Below, piece by piece: positions 44,134 through 52,261 of a stretch of 64,000 nucleotides of DNA (positions within the stretch are counted from its first letter, which is position 1; every line of letters begins with the position of its first letter). This DNA comes from Bradyrhizobium diazoefficiens USDA 110 (GTDB taxonomy: Bacteria > Pseudomonadota > Alphaproteobacteria > Rhizobiales > Xanthobacteraceae), in NCBI RefSeq assembly GCF_000011365.1, contig NC_004463.1, positions 1 to 64,000 on the forward strand. The letters are read 5' to 3'. The notes under the pieces were generated by a model that was not told where the DNA came from, did no database searches, and worked only from the letters and a program-made list of their open reading frames with translations. The position numbers were made by a program, and so were the translations under genes.

Positions 44134-44768
44134 GGCGCGAACCTCGCAACTTCTGCCGCGAGCGCGGCGATCTCGCGGGCGGCGGCGCTCTGCTCGACGA
44201 ACTCGAAGACGAGCCGTCCGGACTGAGCGGCGTCGGCGAAGACAACGCGTTGGCCGATGGTGCTGGCGAGCACCGGCGGATCGTGGTCGGCGAGAGTTTC
44301 GGCAGTCTCGCGGGCGATGATCGTGCGCGCGCCGCAGCGGTTGAGCACAAAGCGAGCAGGAAGCTGCGGACGATAGATGCGAGCCTCTCGCAGCAGAGCG
44401 AGCATCTCGGCCGAGGCCCAGCCGTCGAATGGCGACGGCTGCACGGGGATCAACACGAGATCCGCCGCCAGCAGCGCCGAACGCATCAGTCCCGCGACGC
44501 GCGGCGGTCCGTCAATGACGACATGATCGGCGGTGCGTGCGATTTCCGGCGCCTCGCGGTGGAGCGTATCGCGCGCGAGGCCAACGACGCCGAATAGCCG
44601 TGCGACATTCTCCCGCGCACGCTGCTGCGACCAGTCCAATGCGGAGCCCTGGGGGTCAGCGTCGATCAGCGTCACGCGCTTTCCGCGCAGCGCCCATACG
44701 CCGGCGAGGTGCAGGGCGAGCGTGGTCTTGCCGACACCGCCTTTCTGGTTGAGCACGGCGACGATCAT
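44130..44768 (-). CDS. parA: ParA-family partition ATPase
   Basis: 212 residues. The deviant Walker A is VLNQKGGVGKTTLALHLAG at residues 6-24. The A' motif is LIDADPQGSALDWSQQR, and Walker B is DHVVIDGPPRVAGLM. Short length and no N-terminal HTH make it a type Ib ParA. It segregates the replicating or circular form of the element. Its start overlaps the repA stop (ATGA), so replication and partition proteins are made from one message. Confidence 0.95.
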   Translation of the reverse strand: MIVAVLNQKGGVGKTTLALHLAGVWALRGKRVTLIDADPQGSALDWSQQRARENVARLFGVVGLARDTLHREAPEIARTADHVVIDGPPRVAGLMRSALLAADLVLIPVQPSPFDGWASAEMLALLREARIYRPQLPARFVLNRCGARTIIARETAETLADHDPPVLASTIGQRVVFADAAQSGRLVFEFVEQSAAAREIAALAAEVARFAP

Positions 44769-45880
44769 CGCATGCCTCCCGTCTTGCGACCTGAAAGCGG
44801 CAGAGATGGTTGGCTTGGGTGCTCGGTTGGCGGCTGAGCGCGGATGTCGGTGTTATCCGCAAGACGCGCGGCCCCACTACAACAGTTAGATTCTAAGTTA
44901 GACTCTAAGTTAGGGCAGGCGATCGTGTTTCCTGGCCAAAGCGTTAGCTGTGGTTTGCACTCCCGGAATCCCGATACCGGCACGCCCGGAGTCCCGATAG
45001 TGTGAACGCCCGAAGTCCCGAGCTGATTCACAGCGCCGTCCACAGGAGCTGTGAATGACTTCGATGGCAGGATGCGCAATAGCTCTCGGCGTTCCCTGCG
45101 TTCGATGCTCAGGCAGTAGCCTGGCAGCGGTTGACGTGCCGCGATCCGGCGGAGATCAAAGGCGAAGTCTGCAGGCTTGGCGAGGCTGCCGGATTTCTCA
45201 TGGAGGTGTGCGACCTCGAACAGCCAACCTCTCGGCTGGCGGCCAGCATGCTTGCGCGCGACGCGGTAGAGCCAGCGCTCGATCCCACCAGTCAGGCTGA
45301 AATAGGCCGGATCGATCGTGAGAACGAGTGAGCGATCGATGACGCCGCGATAGAGCCAGTCGGGAAGGACGAATTCCATTCCCTGCACCCGACCGTCGCG
45401 CGTCGCGCATTCCTCCCATTCGTTGATCCATGAGAACTGGTGGCGCCGCCAATGCTCCCCCTGCCGGATGCTGGTGCGGATGACGGTCGCCTGCAGGCGG
45501 GCCAATGCCCCCTTCAAGAGCTTGTAGTCGCGGGCGCCGGTCTGCCGGCCGACTGCGGTCAGAAGCTGGTAGGGTGTGAAGCGCAGGAAGCGCGAGGTCT
45601 TCAGACCGAGGTTCTCGGCCTCGACAATCTGGCTCGCCGCCCAAATCAGCACGTCGGCATCCCAAATGGTCGCCATACCGTGCTCAGGAACTGCATAGAC
45701 TTCGACACACACGTCGCCGGTCTGGTAGAGGATCGGTCTTGTTCGCTTGGCCTTGGCGAGCGAAAAGAACGGGCGCTCCATCAGGTCGCGTTGATCACGC
45801 GGGCTGGCATCACCGGTGGCGACAACGAACGGGTCGAGCTTGCTTCGCTCGCTGGGTGTGATGAGGCGACGCGACGACAT
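44765..45880 (-). CDS. repA: Replication initiator protein A
   Basis: 371 residues starting MSSRRLITPSERSKLDPFVV. The central block ERPFFSLAKAKRTRPILYQT, IWDADVLIWAASQIVEAENL and RFLRFTPYQLLTAVGRQTGA is the plasmid replication initiator RepA domain of the type found in alpha-proteobacterial ICEs and IncP-like elements. The frame remains open for 104 residues upstream, but these overlap the HTH gene and are unlikely to be translated. The C-terminal 70 residues are variable and include NLESNLESN, encoded by a 12-base tandem repeat. It probably supports replication of the excised circle. Confidence 0.88.
   Translation of the reverse strand: MSSRRLITPSERSKLDPFVVATGDASPRDQRDLMERPFFSLAKAKRTRPILYQTGDVCVEVYAVPEHGMATIWDADVLIWAASQIVEAENLGLKTSRFLRFTPYQLLTAVGRQTGARDYKLLKGALARLQATVIRTSIRQGEHWRRHQFSWINEWEECATRDGRVQGMEFVLPDWLYRGVIDRSLVLTIDPAYFSLTGGIERWLYRVARKHAGRQPRGWLFEVAHLHEKSGSLAKPADFAFDLRRIAARQPLPGYCLSIERRERRELLRILPSKSFTAPVDGAVNQLGTSGVHTIGTPGVPVSGFRECKPQLTLWPGNTIACPNLESNLESNCCSGAARLADNTDIRAQPPTEHPSQPSLPLSGRKTGGMR
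44884..44912 (-). repeat. Tandem 12-base repeats inside repA
   Basis: GTTAGATTCTAA, GTTAGACTCTAA and GTTAG follow one another. Each unit is nearly palindromic around TTAGANTCTAA and together they encode NLESNLES. They could be iterons bound by RepA or simply a coding repeat. Confidence 0.6.
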
Positions 45881-45893
45881 GACGAGCGTTGCC

Positions 45894-46145
45894 TTAGCGA
45901 TGCGCGTTGCCGGCGGCGCGCGCTTCGAGGTAGCGCGGATCCGACGTTGAGCTGCAGGCGGCCTGATCGGCCCAGGCTTCGAGATCGCCGATGGCGTAGA
46001 CAACGCGGCCGCCGAGCTTGCGAAAAGTCGGGCCATTGCCATGGCAGCGATATTTTTCAAGCGTGCGCGGCGAGATGCCGAGGAGGCGCGCGGCCTCGGG
46101 GGTGCGCACGTAACGGGTGGCGAGTTGCGCAGGCCTGTCGAGCAT
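45894..46145 (-). CDS. Excisionase/MerR-like helix-turn-helix protein
   Basis: 83 residues from MLDRPAQLATRYVRTPEAAR. LLGISPRTLEKYRCHGNGPT and FRKLGGRVVYAIGDLEAWAD form the winged HTH_17 domain of recombination directionality factors and similar regulators. It precedes repA, so it more likely regulates the rep-par operon than excision, though AlpA-like proteins can do both. A TGCCGCG/CGCGGCA inverted repeat (46171-46191) lies about 25 bases upstream of the start and may be its operator. Confidence 0.88.
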   Translation of the reverse strand: MLDRPAQLATRYVRTPEAARLLGISPRTLEKYRCHGNGPTFRKLGGRVVYAIGDLEAWADQAACSSTSDPRYLEARAAGNAHR

Positions 46146-46348
46146 GGGAGATCTCCGTCTTGCCTCGAAGTGCCGCGGCCAAGTCGCGGCATGTCCGGGC
46201 CAGAGTGGCGGAGAGTTCAGGCGTTGGGGGTGGACGAAAATTGACGTACGTTTGTGTCCCCCCATCGTCGCAACCAGGCGAAGCCAGGCGTACTACCGGG
46301 GCGCAACTAACTCATCAGGTCGATGGCTTGAAGGAATCGGGGAGCCGA

Positions 46349-47135
46349 TCAGAGGCCGCGTAGAAGTTTCAGATAGCCGCGCTCGACCAAAGCGATTGAA
46401 TCGTGAATGAGCCGGTTCGCCTTGCGGCGGGCATGAGAATCCTTCCACTCGACCGAGCGGCGCTGAGCGTGGTCGGAGGCGAGCACCTTCGCTGCCACGT
46501 CTCGCGGGCCGCCACCCAGGTCGTGGACGTCGAAGGCGTGCAGGAGCTGAATCAGTCGCCGTTTCTGAAACGACGTCAGCCGCAGCGCCGCCGGGAGAAG
46601 ACCGGTGCGCTGGCCGCTGAGGCGACGCACGAAGTGTAGCGCCACGTCGGCCCGCAGTTCGCCCATGCCGTCGAGCGGCACAAGCACGGCGGGACGGCGC
46701 GCGGCCTGCTCGTCGCGCAAACTGACATGGAGCTCACCCGAGCCGTCGGCGACAACCAGCTCGCGACCGTCAGCATCTGTCCGCCCGACGATCGACAGTC
46801 CGAAAGCGTTGCGATCAATCGAATGAACGGTCTCGAAGTCCGGCGGCGCGGGCGTCAGGATCAATGTTCCCGGTGATGCCTCGGGCAGCCAAATGGCTGG
46901 TTCGGGCCAAACCGGAGAGGCGGGGTCATGGGCGACACCGCAACCTCCATCGACGTGCGAAACTGGTTCGGATGGTGTTGGGATCGGATTCGCCGCGCGC
47001 GATCTGTCGCTCAGTGCGGGCGAAGTCGCGGCGGTAGTCGGCATTGCGACGAAGGAATTCGAGGGCAAAACCCGGGCGCTCAAGACGATTCAGGCGTTCG
47101 ATGGTCTCCGGCGAGCGCCAGTACTGGGTCGGCAT
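46349..47135 (-). pseudogene. DUF6499-DUF2285 regulator, frameshifted
   Basis: The N-terminal part MPTQYWRSPETIERLNRLER and GFALEFLRRNADYRRDFART is the small DUF6499 domain (47135 to about 46930). After FARRWRLRCRP the frame hits a stop. Shifting by one base at about 46930-46935 continues DPASPVWPEPAIWLPEASPG through to the DUF2285 domain (FQKRRLIQLLHAFDVHDLGG, ALVERGYLKLLRGL). Intact homologues are one protein of about 250 residues. Either this copy carries an extra base or the product is made by frameshifting. The role is thought to be DNA binding in ICE regulation; no direct evidence exists. Confidence 0.8.
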
Positions 47136-47254
47136 GGTCTGTCTTCTCGTCTTTTTGTTCTGTGCCCCGCACCACGATCCCTAAAGACGCTACAAGAGAC
47201 CAGACCCGGAGGTTGCATCACGCGAGATCGCAATTTGCGTGATTGGGGCGCAAA

Positions 47255-47518
47255 TCACTGCATCCGCGGTTCCAAAAGGCCCTGATATCCGGCTTCCACC
47301 ATCCATCGCGCGCGGGCGAGATGGCTATCATGGACATTTTTGGCACGATCTGGTTCGCGCGTGGGGTCGAGGCCGAAGATCACGCTGACCACCTCGCGCC
47401 AGTCGGCGCCCTCCTCTTCGGCCATCAACAACCGAACGTAGATAGCAAGATGTTTCTCGTCATAGGCGTTGACGCGATCCGTTATTGGCGGCCGGTCCTG
47501 GAATGGCGCGCCGTTCAT
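47255..47518 (-). CDS. Small DUF2285-type protein
   Basis: 87 residues: MNGAPFQDRPPITDRVNAYD, KHLAIYVRLLMAEEEGADWR and DRAKNVHDSHLARARWMVEA. This short protein regularly accompanies the larger DUF6499-DUF2285 gene at the boundary of the rhizobial ICE core; both contain helical DUF2285-type modules. It is probably a DNA-binding regulator or adaptor. It is complete and on the same strand, 120 bases upstream of the larger gene. Confidence 0.75.
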   Translation of the reverse strand: MNGAPFQDRPPITDRVNAYDEKHLAIYVRLLMAEEEGADWREVVSVIFGLDPTREPDRAKNVHDSHLARARWMVEAGYQGLLEPRMQ

Positions 47519-47699
47519 TGCAATTGCCCCTCAGCATTGATGCAGCGATTAGAATTCATCTAAGCTCCAGAACTTTGCAAGCTGGGAAATCGTCACACTC
47601 GAATTGTGCCGTGATGCGCAGATCGCATCGCGGCGCTCCCCGGAAGCGGCACACCAGGGCCTAGCCAGACGATATGAATAGCACAGTGACGCACGAATC

Positions 47700-47728
47700 G
47701 GAACGATCGTTCCTGGAACGATCATTCC
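47700..47728 (+). promoter_or_regulatory. Tandem palindromic operators of the XRE regulator
   Basis: Two adjacent palindromes, GGAACGATCGTTCC (47700-47713, perfect) and GGAACGATCATTCC (47715-47728, one base off), are separated by one base. They end just upstream of the XRE gene, so the regulator probably represses itself from them. Centre spacing is 15 bases. Confidence 0.8.
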
Positions 47729-47749
47729 GATGTGAGTTCCCTTGTTGCC

Positions 47750-47983
47750 ATGGATCTCAAGGAGGTCATGGCGGTCAATCTGCGTCGGATACGTCATGTG
47801 AAGAAAATGACGCAGGAAGAGTTGGCCGATGGCGCTGGACTAAGCGTCCGTTACGTCGGCGCAATTGAACGCGCAGATGTGTCGGCCAGCGTGACCGTGC
47901 TTGGCCGAATCGCGGAGGCGCTCGGCGTCGAAGCAACCGATCTCGTCAAGCGAACGACGGTTCATTCCCATCGGGCTCGATGA
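47750..47983 (+). CDS. XRE-family regulator with autoregulatory operators
   Basis: 77 residues from the ATG at 47750; a GTG at 47732 is also in frame and would add six residues. The HTH_3 fold is clear: VMAVNLRRIRHVKKMTQEEL, ADGAGLSVRYVGAIERADVS, VTVLGRIAEALGVEATDL. It is transcribed away from the DUF2285 genes and preceded by twin palindromes, so it is the likely master repressor or switch of the ICE. An AAGGAGGT lies inside the gene, 2-3 bases before a third possible ATG (47768), too close for an efficient start. Confidence 0.88.
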   Translation: MDLKEVMAVNLRRIRHVKKMTQEELADGAGLSVRYVGAIERADVSASVTVLGRIAEALGVEATDLVKRTTVHSHRAR

Positions 47984-48146
47984 CGCGACAATTTTGTGCC
48001 CCACCGCAACACCGGCACGTCGTGAATCAACTCCGCATTGCCTCACGCATAAGTTGATAGTCGGCTTTACGTAAATCTGATCTGTCTCCAAAGCGCATGC
48101 CTAGTTCAGAAACGGACGAGCATGCTGGGGAGATGGAGTAGGCCTC

Positions 48147-48557
48147 ATGACTCTGTACGAGCACTTGCCAGCCGACATTCGCGAGACAGTGGATGCTCTG
48201 GTCACGGAACTCAGGCCGCAACCTTGGCCAACGCGGTTCTTTGCGCTGATTGGCCTGCTCGGAGAGAAGTTGGAGGCGCGGCGCGAGGCGGAGCCGTGGC
48301 ATCTGATCCAACAGTGGACCGGCATAGTGACGGCAACGATGGAGCACTTGCTCCCCGACAGTTCGGTTGTCGAATGCCTGGGACTGATGAGCATTAGTTT
48401 CAACGACCAGTGGCGCGCTCAGGCGCTTGGCCAGATCGAACGGGATCCCACAGTGCTGGATCGTCTCGTCGCCATTTGTCCGGACTGGGAAGACATCGTC
48501 GAGAGCGTGATCGAGGCCAACCAAAGACGTCCAATCAAATCGGCACGCGGCCGCTGA
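48147..48557 (+). CDS. Hypothetical protein, 136 aa
   Basis: MTLYEHLPADIRETVDALVT onward; a soluble, mostly helical, acidic protein with WHLIQQWTGIVTATMEHLLP and DPTVLDRLVAICPDWEDIVE segments. GGAG precedes the ATG by about 11 bases. The C-terminus is basic (NQRRPIKSARGR). No motif or family is recognised. It lies between the XRE regulator and the DUF736 gene and is the only plus-strand gene of that block besides the regulator. Confidence 0.6.
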   Translation: MTLYEHLPADIRETVDALVTELRPQPWPTRFFALIGLLGEKLEARREAEPWHLIQQWTGIVTATMEHLLPDSSVVECLGLMSISFNDQWRAQALGQIERDPTVLDRLVAICPDWEDIVESVIEANQRRPIKSARGR

Positions 48558-48633
48558 TCGGCATCGGTTACGCCCTTGCCGCTTGCGCCGTCACGGCAAA
48601 CGAGGTGCCTTCGCGCTTCCTCAGCGTGGCGGT

Positions 48634-48660
48634 GCCCCGCCCGGGCCAGCCGGGCGGGGC
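48634..48660. terminator. Strong GC hairpin after DUF736 (possible bidirectional terminator)
   Basis: GCCCCGCCCGG (48634-48644) pairs perfectly with CCGGGCGGGGC (48650-48660) around a 5-base loop. It lies between the ends of the convergent hypothetical gene (48557) and DUF736 gene (48674). No U-tract follows on either strand, so termination is inferred from position and stem strength. Confidence 0.5.
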
Positions 48661-48673
48661 ATTGCGGATCGGC

Positions 48674-49000
48674 TCAGTCGCCGTTGCGACGGTTGGGGCG
48701 AGACCAGATCAGGCTGAAGCCCTCGCCCTCTTCATCGGCGAAGAGGTTGGCGAAGATCGGGGCGGTGAAGCTCGGATCGTCGAGCTTGAGGCCGAGATAA
48801 TCGCGGCCTTCGTTGGAGCGCTTGGACCAGGCGGCCCCGATCTCGACCCGGCCGACATAGATCCGGTGGCTGGGGGCGTTGTCGCCCGAGCGGCTGGTTT
48901 CGGGGACGATGCGGACGTTCCTCGCCTGGAGCGAGAGAGTGACGATCTCGCCGTTGAACTCGTTGTTGCCGGTCTTCTTGAAGGTGCCGATGGTCGCCAT
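48674..49000 (-). CDS. DUF736 domain protein (second copy)
   Basis: 108 residues from MATIGTFKKTGNNEFNGEIV. Family core: SLQARNVRIVPETSRSGDNA, HRIYVGRVEIGAAWSKRSNE, DYLGLKLDDPSFTAPIFANL. It is closer to the DUF736 consensus than the copy at 42.5 kb and probably a separate paralogue, not a recent duplicate. It has a long upstream leader containing a conserved stem (49112-49165) shared with the DUF2493 gene. Function unknown; these small proteins are abundant ICE cargo. The ATG at 49000 has AAGGAGA upstream. Confidence 0.93.
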   Translation of the reverse strand: MATIGTFKKTGNNEFNGEIVTLSLQARNVRIVPETSRSGDNAPSHRIYVGRVEIGAAWSKRSNEGRDYLGLKLDDPSFTAPIFANLFADEEGEGFSLIWSRPNRRNGD

Positions 49001-49110
49001 GGTAGTTCTCCTTGATCTCTGTTTTCGAGCCCGCACCTTGCGGCCTCGATGGTGATCGACAGGCCGGAGGCGATCGACGGCGCACCCCGAAGGGGCTGGA
49101 CAGCAAAGGA

Positions 49111-49166
49111 GGAACTTTCTTGTCTCGCGCGAGGAATGGCGGCGCAGCCGGCAGGGGAAGAAAGTT
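49111..49166 (-). ncRNA. Structured leader, family B, copy 1 (upstream of DUF736)
   Basis: AACTTTCTT (49112-49120) pairs with AAGAAAGTT (49157-49165). Inside lies GTCTCGCG and an inner hairpin GGCGGC-GCA-GCCGGC with one mismatch. The same architecture with a different closing stem sits before DUF2493 at 54060-54122. It lies about 110 bases before the DUF736 start on the gene's own strand, so it is probably part of its 5' leader. It could also act as DNA. Confidence 0.55.
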
Positions 49167-49707
49167 GTGACGCCGCTGTTGCGCCAAAGGCGGTCGAGGC
49201 TTCAGCCGTCCTTCGGCCAGATCCATCCATCGAAGAGGCCGTTGGTGCGCTCGATCCAAACAGAGCTGACATCAAGGAGAACGTGGCGATTTGGGAGCCC
49301 ACCGAGAGAGCTGGCCCAACGAATCCAATGCTGCTTAGCCCTCTGTAATCGAGACGGACGGATCTCCGCTTCCGCGATCGCGCGTCGGCAGCACGCCCCA
49401 TTCACGAGAGCGGCTGGCCGTAGTTGTGATCCGTCACCGTTTGGTCGATGCCGCACAACGACTGCCACGAAACTGCCACTCTGCGATGATCGGTCGTGTC
49501 TCGATGCTTGGCCGCTCTGTGTGAAGCTCACAGACTAGAATGCGAGCACGCTGGATGTCTGATCGAGTCAGCCCCTTCCAATGGACGCTGCCGGCTTGCG
49601 CCAGGCCTTCCCGCCCCTACAGGGGTTACGACAATTCGCCGCGCGGACCCAGAGGAGGATCTCGCGCAAATGATGACCGCTAAGAGCTCGAGTGAGAAGA
49701 GAACCGG
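49167..49707. other. 540 bp without a gene
   Basis: Upstream of the DUF736 leader and before the 49.7 kb gene. Frames are short or are shadows. It presumably contains the minus-strand promoter for the DUF736 leader. Confidence 0.35.
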
Positions 49708-50049
49708 ATGAGCGACAAAAGCGATCTTGAAAACAGAGCCATCGAAGCGATATGGAACTATCGTGAGGCCTTCGCCGTGGTCGGCCGCCTGGAGCGAAAA
49801 GAACGTTCCGCGCATCGAGCGGTGACCAGGATACTGCCTGAATTGGGGCGCGCCTTACGCAGCCAAGACACGCGGTGTCTTAAGAATAGCATTAAGATCG
49901 GCTCGGCAGCTGTCTCGCGGCAGAACGAAGCGTGGGCCAACCTAACTGAGGCGACCGCACGTTTGGATTCAGCCCACTCGACTTTGGCCGCCCTCGAGCG
50001 CCAACTAGGATATCTTCCAAAGGTCTCAAAACCACGAGATTCAGGCTAG
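49708..50049 (+). CDS. Hypothetical coiled-coil protein, 113 aa
   Basis: MSDKSDLENRAIEAIWNYRE onward. Charged and helical throughout, with heptad-like ALERQLGYLPKV and RLDSAHSTLAALERQL at the C-terminal end. It is likely a small helical bundle or dimer. No enzyme motif, signal or membrane segment. Purine-rich GAGAAGAGAACCGG precedes the ATG. It is convergent with the cold-shock gene. Family not recognised. Confidence 0.55.
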   Translation: MSDKSDLENRAIEAIWNYREAFAVVGRLERKERSAHRAVTRILPELGRALRSQDTRCLKNSIKIGSAAVSRQNEAWANLTEATARLDSAHSTLAALERQLGYLPKVSKPRDSG

Positions 50050-50080
50050 CTCAAAGTATGCCAGGACGTCGAGCTGCGCC

Positions 50081-50287
50081 TTATCCTAGGCGGAGATTTT
50101 CTGCGGCTTGTTTGCCGCTGCGGTTCATCACCAGCTCGTAGCTGACCTTCGCGCCTTCAACAAGCGAGGTATAGCCGGCCTTCTCTACCGCCGAGATGTG
50201 CACGAAAACATCGTTGCCACCGTCGTCCGGCGCAATGAACCCATAGCCTTTGGTCGGGTTGAACCACTTAACAGTCCCTAACGCCAC
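50081..50287 (-). CDS. Cold-shock domain protein (CspA family)
   Basis: 68 residues. The single cold-shock domain is complete: LGTVKWFNPTKGYGFIAPDD (RNP1 KGYGFI), NDVFVHISAVEKAGY (RNP2 VFVHI), then SYELVMNRSGKQAAENLRL. It binds single-stranded nucleic acid as an RNA chaperone. The best start is GTG at 50287 (V-A-L-G-T-V-K), with GGAG nine bases upstream; an in-frame start further up adds nine residues. An island-encoded Csp is a usual passenger in rhizobial ICEs and plasmids. Confidence 0.93.
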   Translation of the reverse strand: MALGTVKWFNPTKGYGFIAPDDGGNDVFVHISAVEKAGYTSLVEGAKVSYELVMNRSGKQAAENLRLG

Positions 50288-50566
50288 GTCATTTGCTCCA
50301 AAAAGAAAAAACACCTTCCCATCTAAATCATTGAACGAGCCGATCGCAAGTCTCCGCGCGAAAGCGGCTCGATGGGATCCGTTGTCCCGCCCGTTCGTAG
50401 GTCTTGGACAGAAGAAATAGAGTGCCCCACTCGATGAAATGAACGAGCACGCTGAAATCGGCCGGCATTCAAGAACGACGAGGCGAAGGTCACATTTTCT
50501 TCGAAAACTCCGTGCTAACTGTCGCCTGCTTGTCGCGGCCGGATGTACGTCGTGGCATCACGGGAG

Positions 50567-50591
50567 CCCCGGCTTTCATGCCGGGGTTTTT
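50567..50591 (+). terminator. Rho-independent terminator
   Basis: CCCCGGC (50567-50573), 6-base loop, GCCGGGG (50580-50586), then TTTTT. A textbook intrinsic terminator on the plus strand. No plus-strand protein gene ends before it: the nearest stop is at 50049, 500 bases away. It may end a small RNA transcribed from the 50.3-50.5 kb region or a long 3' UTR. Confidence 0.75.
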
Positions 50592-50721
50592 CGTTTCCGG
50601 CGCGAGAAGCAGCTTGACCGGATAGGCTCGTCAAATGGCGCAGCCCACTGCGACAATTCGACTTGGATGCGTAAGAATCATCCGGAGCGGCACAGAGCGA
50701 AAAGCCGAATAGCAGGCAGAT

Positions 50722-51495
50722 ATGGCGCAGAATATCTACGACAATCCCGATTTCTTCGCTGGCTACAGCCAATTGCCCCGGCAGGTGCATGGGCTGGACG
50801 GCGCTCCTGAATGGCCGGCGATCCGGGCCATGCTGCCCGATTTGGTCGGGAAACGTGTCGTTGATCTCGGATGTGGCTTCGGCTGGGCCTCGCGCTGGAT
50901 GCGCGAGCAGGGCGCGGCCTCGGTTCTGGGTCTCGATCTGTCGCAGAACATGATCGAGCGTGCCAGGGCGGACACAGCGGATACGGCCATTGAGTATCGC
51001 ATCGCCGATCTCGACACACTGGACCTCCCTGAGGCGGCTTTCGACCTCGCCTACAGCGCACTGACCTTTCACTATGTTCAGGACTTTGGCCGTCTCGTAC
51101 ATGTGATCCGCAAAACGCTCGTTCCTGACGGGCATTTCGTCTTTACGATTGAGCATCCGATCTTCATGGCCGCGGCACATCCGCACTGGATTTCCGATGA
51201 GGAGGGCCGCAAAACCTGGCCGGTCAATCGATATTCCGTCGAGGGCGAACGTCGGACGGACTGGTTTGCCAAGGGCGTTCTGAAATACCACAGGACACTT
51301 GGCACTACCTTGAATACGCTGATCGGCGCAGGCCTTCAAATTCGGCGGATCGAGGAGTTTGCCCCAACACGCGAGCAGATCCAGCAGATGCCGCAATTGG
51401 CCGAAGAACTCGAACGCCCCATGATGCTGATTGTATCTGCGTCCACATCGATCGGCGGTAAGCTTCGAAGCCTTCGTGATATCCGGCCGGATTAG
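50722..51495 (+). CDS. Class I SAM-dependent methyltransferase
   Basis: 257 residues. Motif I, VGKRVVDLGCGFGWASRWMR, with GxGxG-like DLGCGFG binds SAM; VLGLDLSQNMIERARAD is motif post-I and FDLAYSALTFHYVQDF is motif II/III. It belongs to the UbiE/COQ5-like Methyltransf_11 group acting on small molecules. The substrate cannot be told. It follows the intrinsic terminator by 130 bases, so it has its own promoter. It is complete and of usual length. Confidence 0.93.
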   Translation: MAQNIYDNPDFFAGYSQLPRQVHGLDGAPEWPAIRAMLPDLVGKRVVDLGCGFGWASRWMREQGAASVLGLDLSQNMIERARADTADTAIEYRIADLDTLDLPEAAFDLAYSALTFHYVQDFGRLVHVIRKTLVPDGHFVFTIEHPIFMAAAHPHWISDEEGRKTWPVNRYSVEGERRTDWFAKGVLKYHRTLGTTLNTLIGAGLQIRRIEEFAPTREQIQQMPQLAEELERPMMLIVSASTSIGGKLRSLRDIRPD

Positions 51496-51543
51496 GTTCC
51501 TGCCGGGCCCGCCCCGGTATTGATATCAGCCCGGCGTCAAGCG

Positions 51544-51966
51544 CTATCTTGCCGGCCCGTCTGCGGCCATGCCGGTGAAGCGAGCCAAGGCCGTGATGCT
51601 GACCGCAACGGCCCCGGCGATCGCGAAGACCGTTTGCCAGGTGGGCGAAGACATCGCCATCTGGGCGATTCCATGCGTCGCGCTGTAACCGGCGACGGTC
51701 GCGGGCGCGACATAGAGGATGATGATTAAGAGCCGCAGCCAAGCCCATGTCACGAGGGCGAGCGCGAGTTGGCCGATGCCGAAGGTTACGGCGCCAGCCG
51801 CGAACGCAACCGCGATTCCGCCCAGAGCGCCAGCCCCTGTGTGGAAGGCCCGAAGACCAATCGTCACGCCGGCGAAGACGGGCACCGCGAAGACCGCAAG
51901 CGTGAAGAGTAGCCAGGCGAAGAAGCCTATGGCGAGGAAAATAAGCAGTGGTCCCAAGGCAATCAT
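51544..51966 (-). CDS. Small integral membrane protein, 140 aa
   Basis: From MIALGPLLIFLAIGFFAWLL. At least four hydrophobic helices are apparent: about residues 3-25, 40-60 (GALGGIAVAFAAGAVTFGIG), 65-85 (LALVTWAWLRLLIIILYVA) and 112-130 (VFAIAGAVAVSITALARF). There are no transporter signature or catalytic residues. It is convergent with the methyltransferase gene, stops 50 bases apart. An earlier in-frame start at 52068 would add 34 residues without support. Family not recognised. Confidence 0.65.
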   Translation of the reverse strand: MIALGPLLIFLAIGFFAWLLFTLAVFAVPVFAGVTIGLRAFHTGAGALGGIAVAFAAGAVTFGIGQLALALVTWAWLRLLIIILYVAPATVAGYSATHGIAQMAMSSPTWQTVFAIAGAVAVSITALARFTGMAADGPAR

Positions 51967-52261
51967 GGTGGTGGGCTCCGTGAGATAGGGGTCTGACGGT
52001 CGCGCCTTCCACCACCACCACGGCGCAAACGCAGTATAGCAGCAAATGCCAGCGACCGGAATCGTCACAAATCCGGTTGCGGGCGAATGACAAAATGACC
52101 ATATTGAGCGTCAGGAGCCGATCGCCCGGGCTGCAAGCGACCCAAAAGGCGGCATCTCGATTTCCCAATCGAACACCCGAACGGCAACCATTCTGCCGGC
52201 GCGCGGTGGTCATGAAGCGCTTGTGACTGCCACTAAGACGCCGGTGTGAAATGGATTTGCC

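Noticed and set aside
45881..46192. 104-residue N-terminal extension of RepA
   Set aside because: It overlaps the HTH gene in another frame and has a Ser/Ala/Arg-rich shadow-like composition.
45440..46363. A 307-codon plus-strand frame across repA and the HTH gene
   Set aside because: Low-complexity composition, spans two real minus-strand genes.
52120..52150. GGCTGCAAGCGACCCA shared with the riboswitch region at about 8050
   Set aside because: Only 16 bases match and the B12 box and core are absent, so it is not a second riboswitch.
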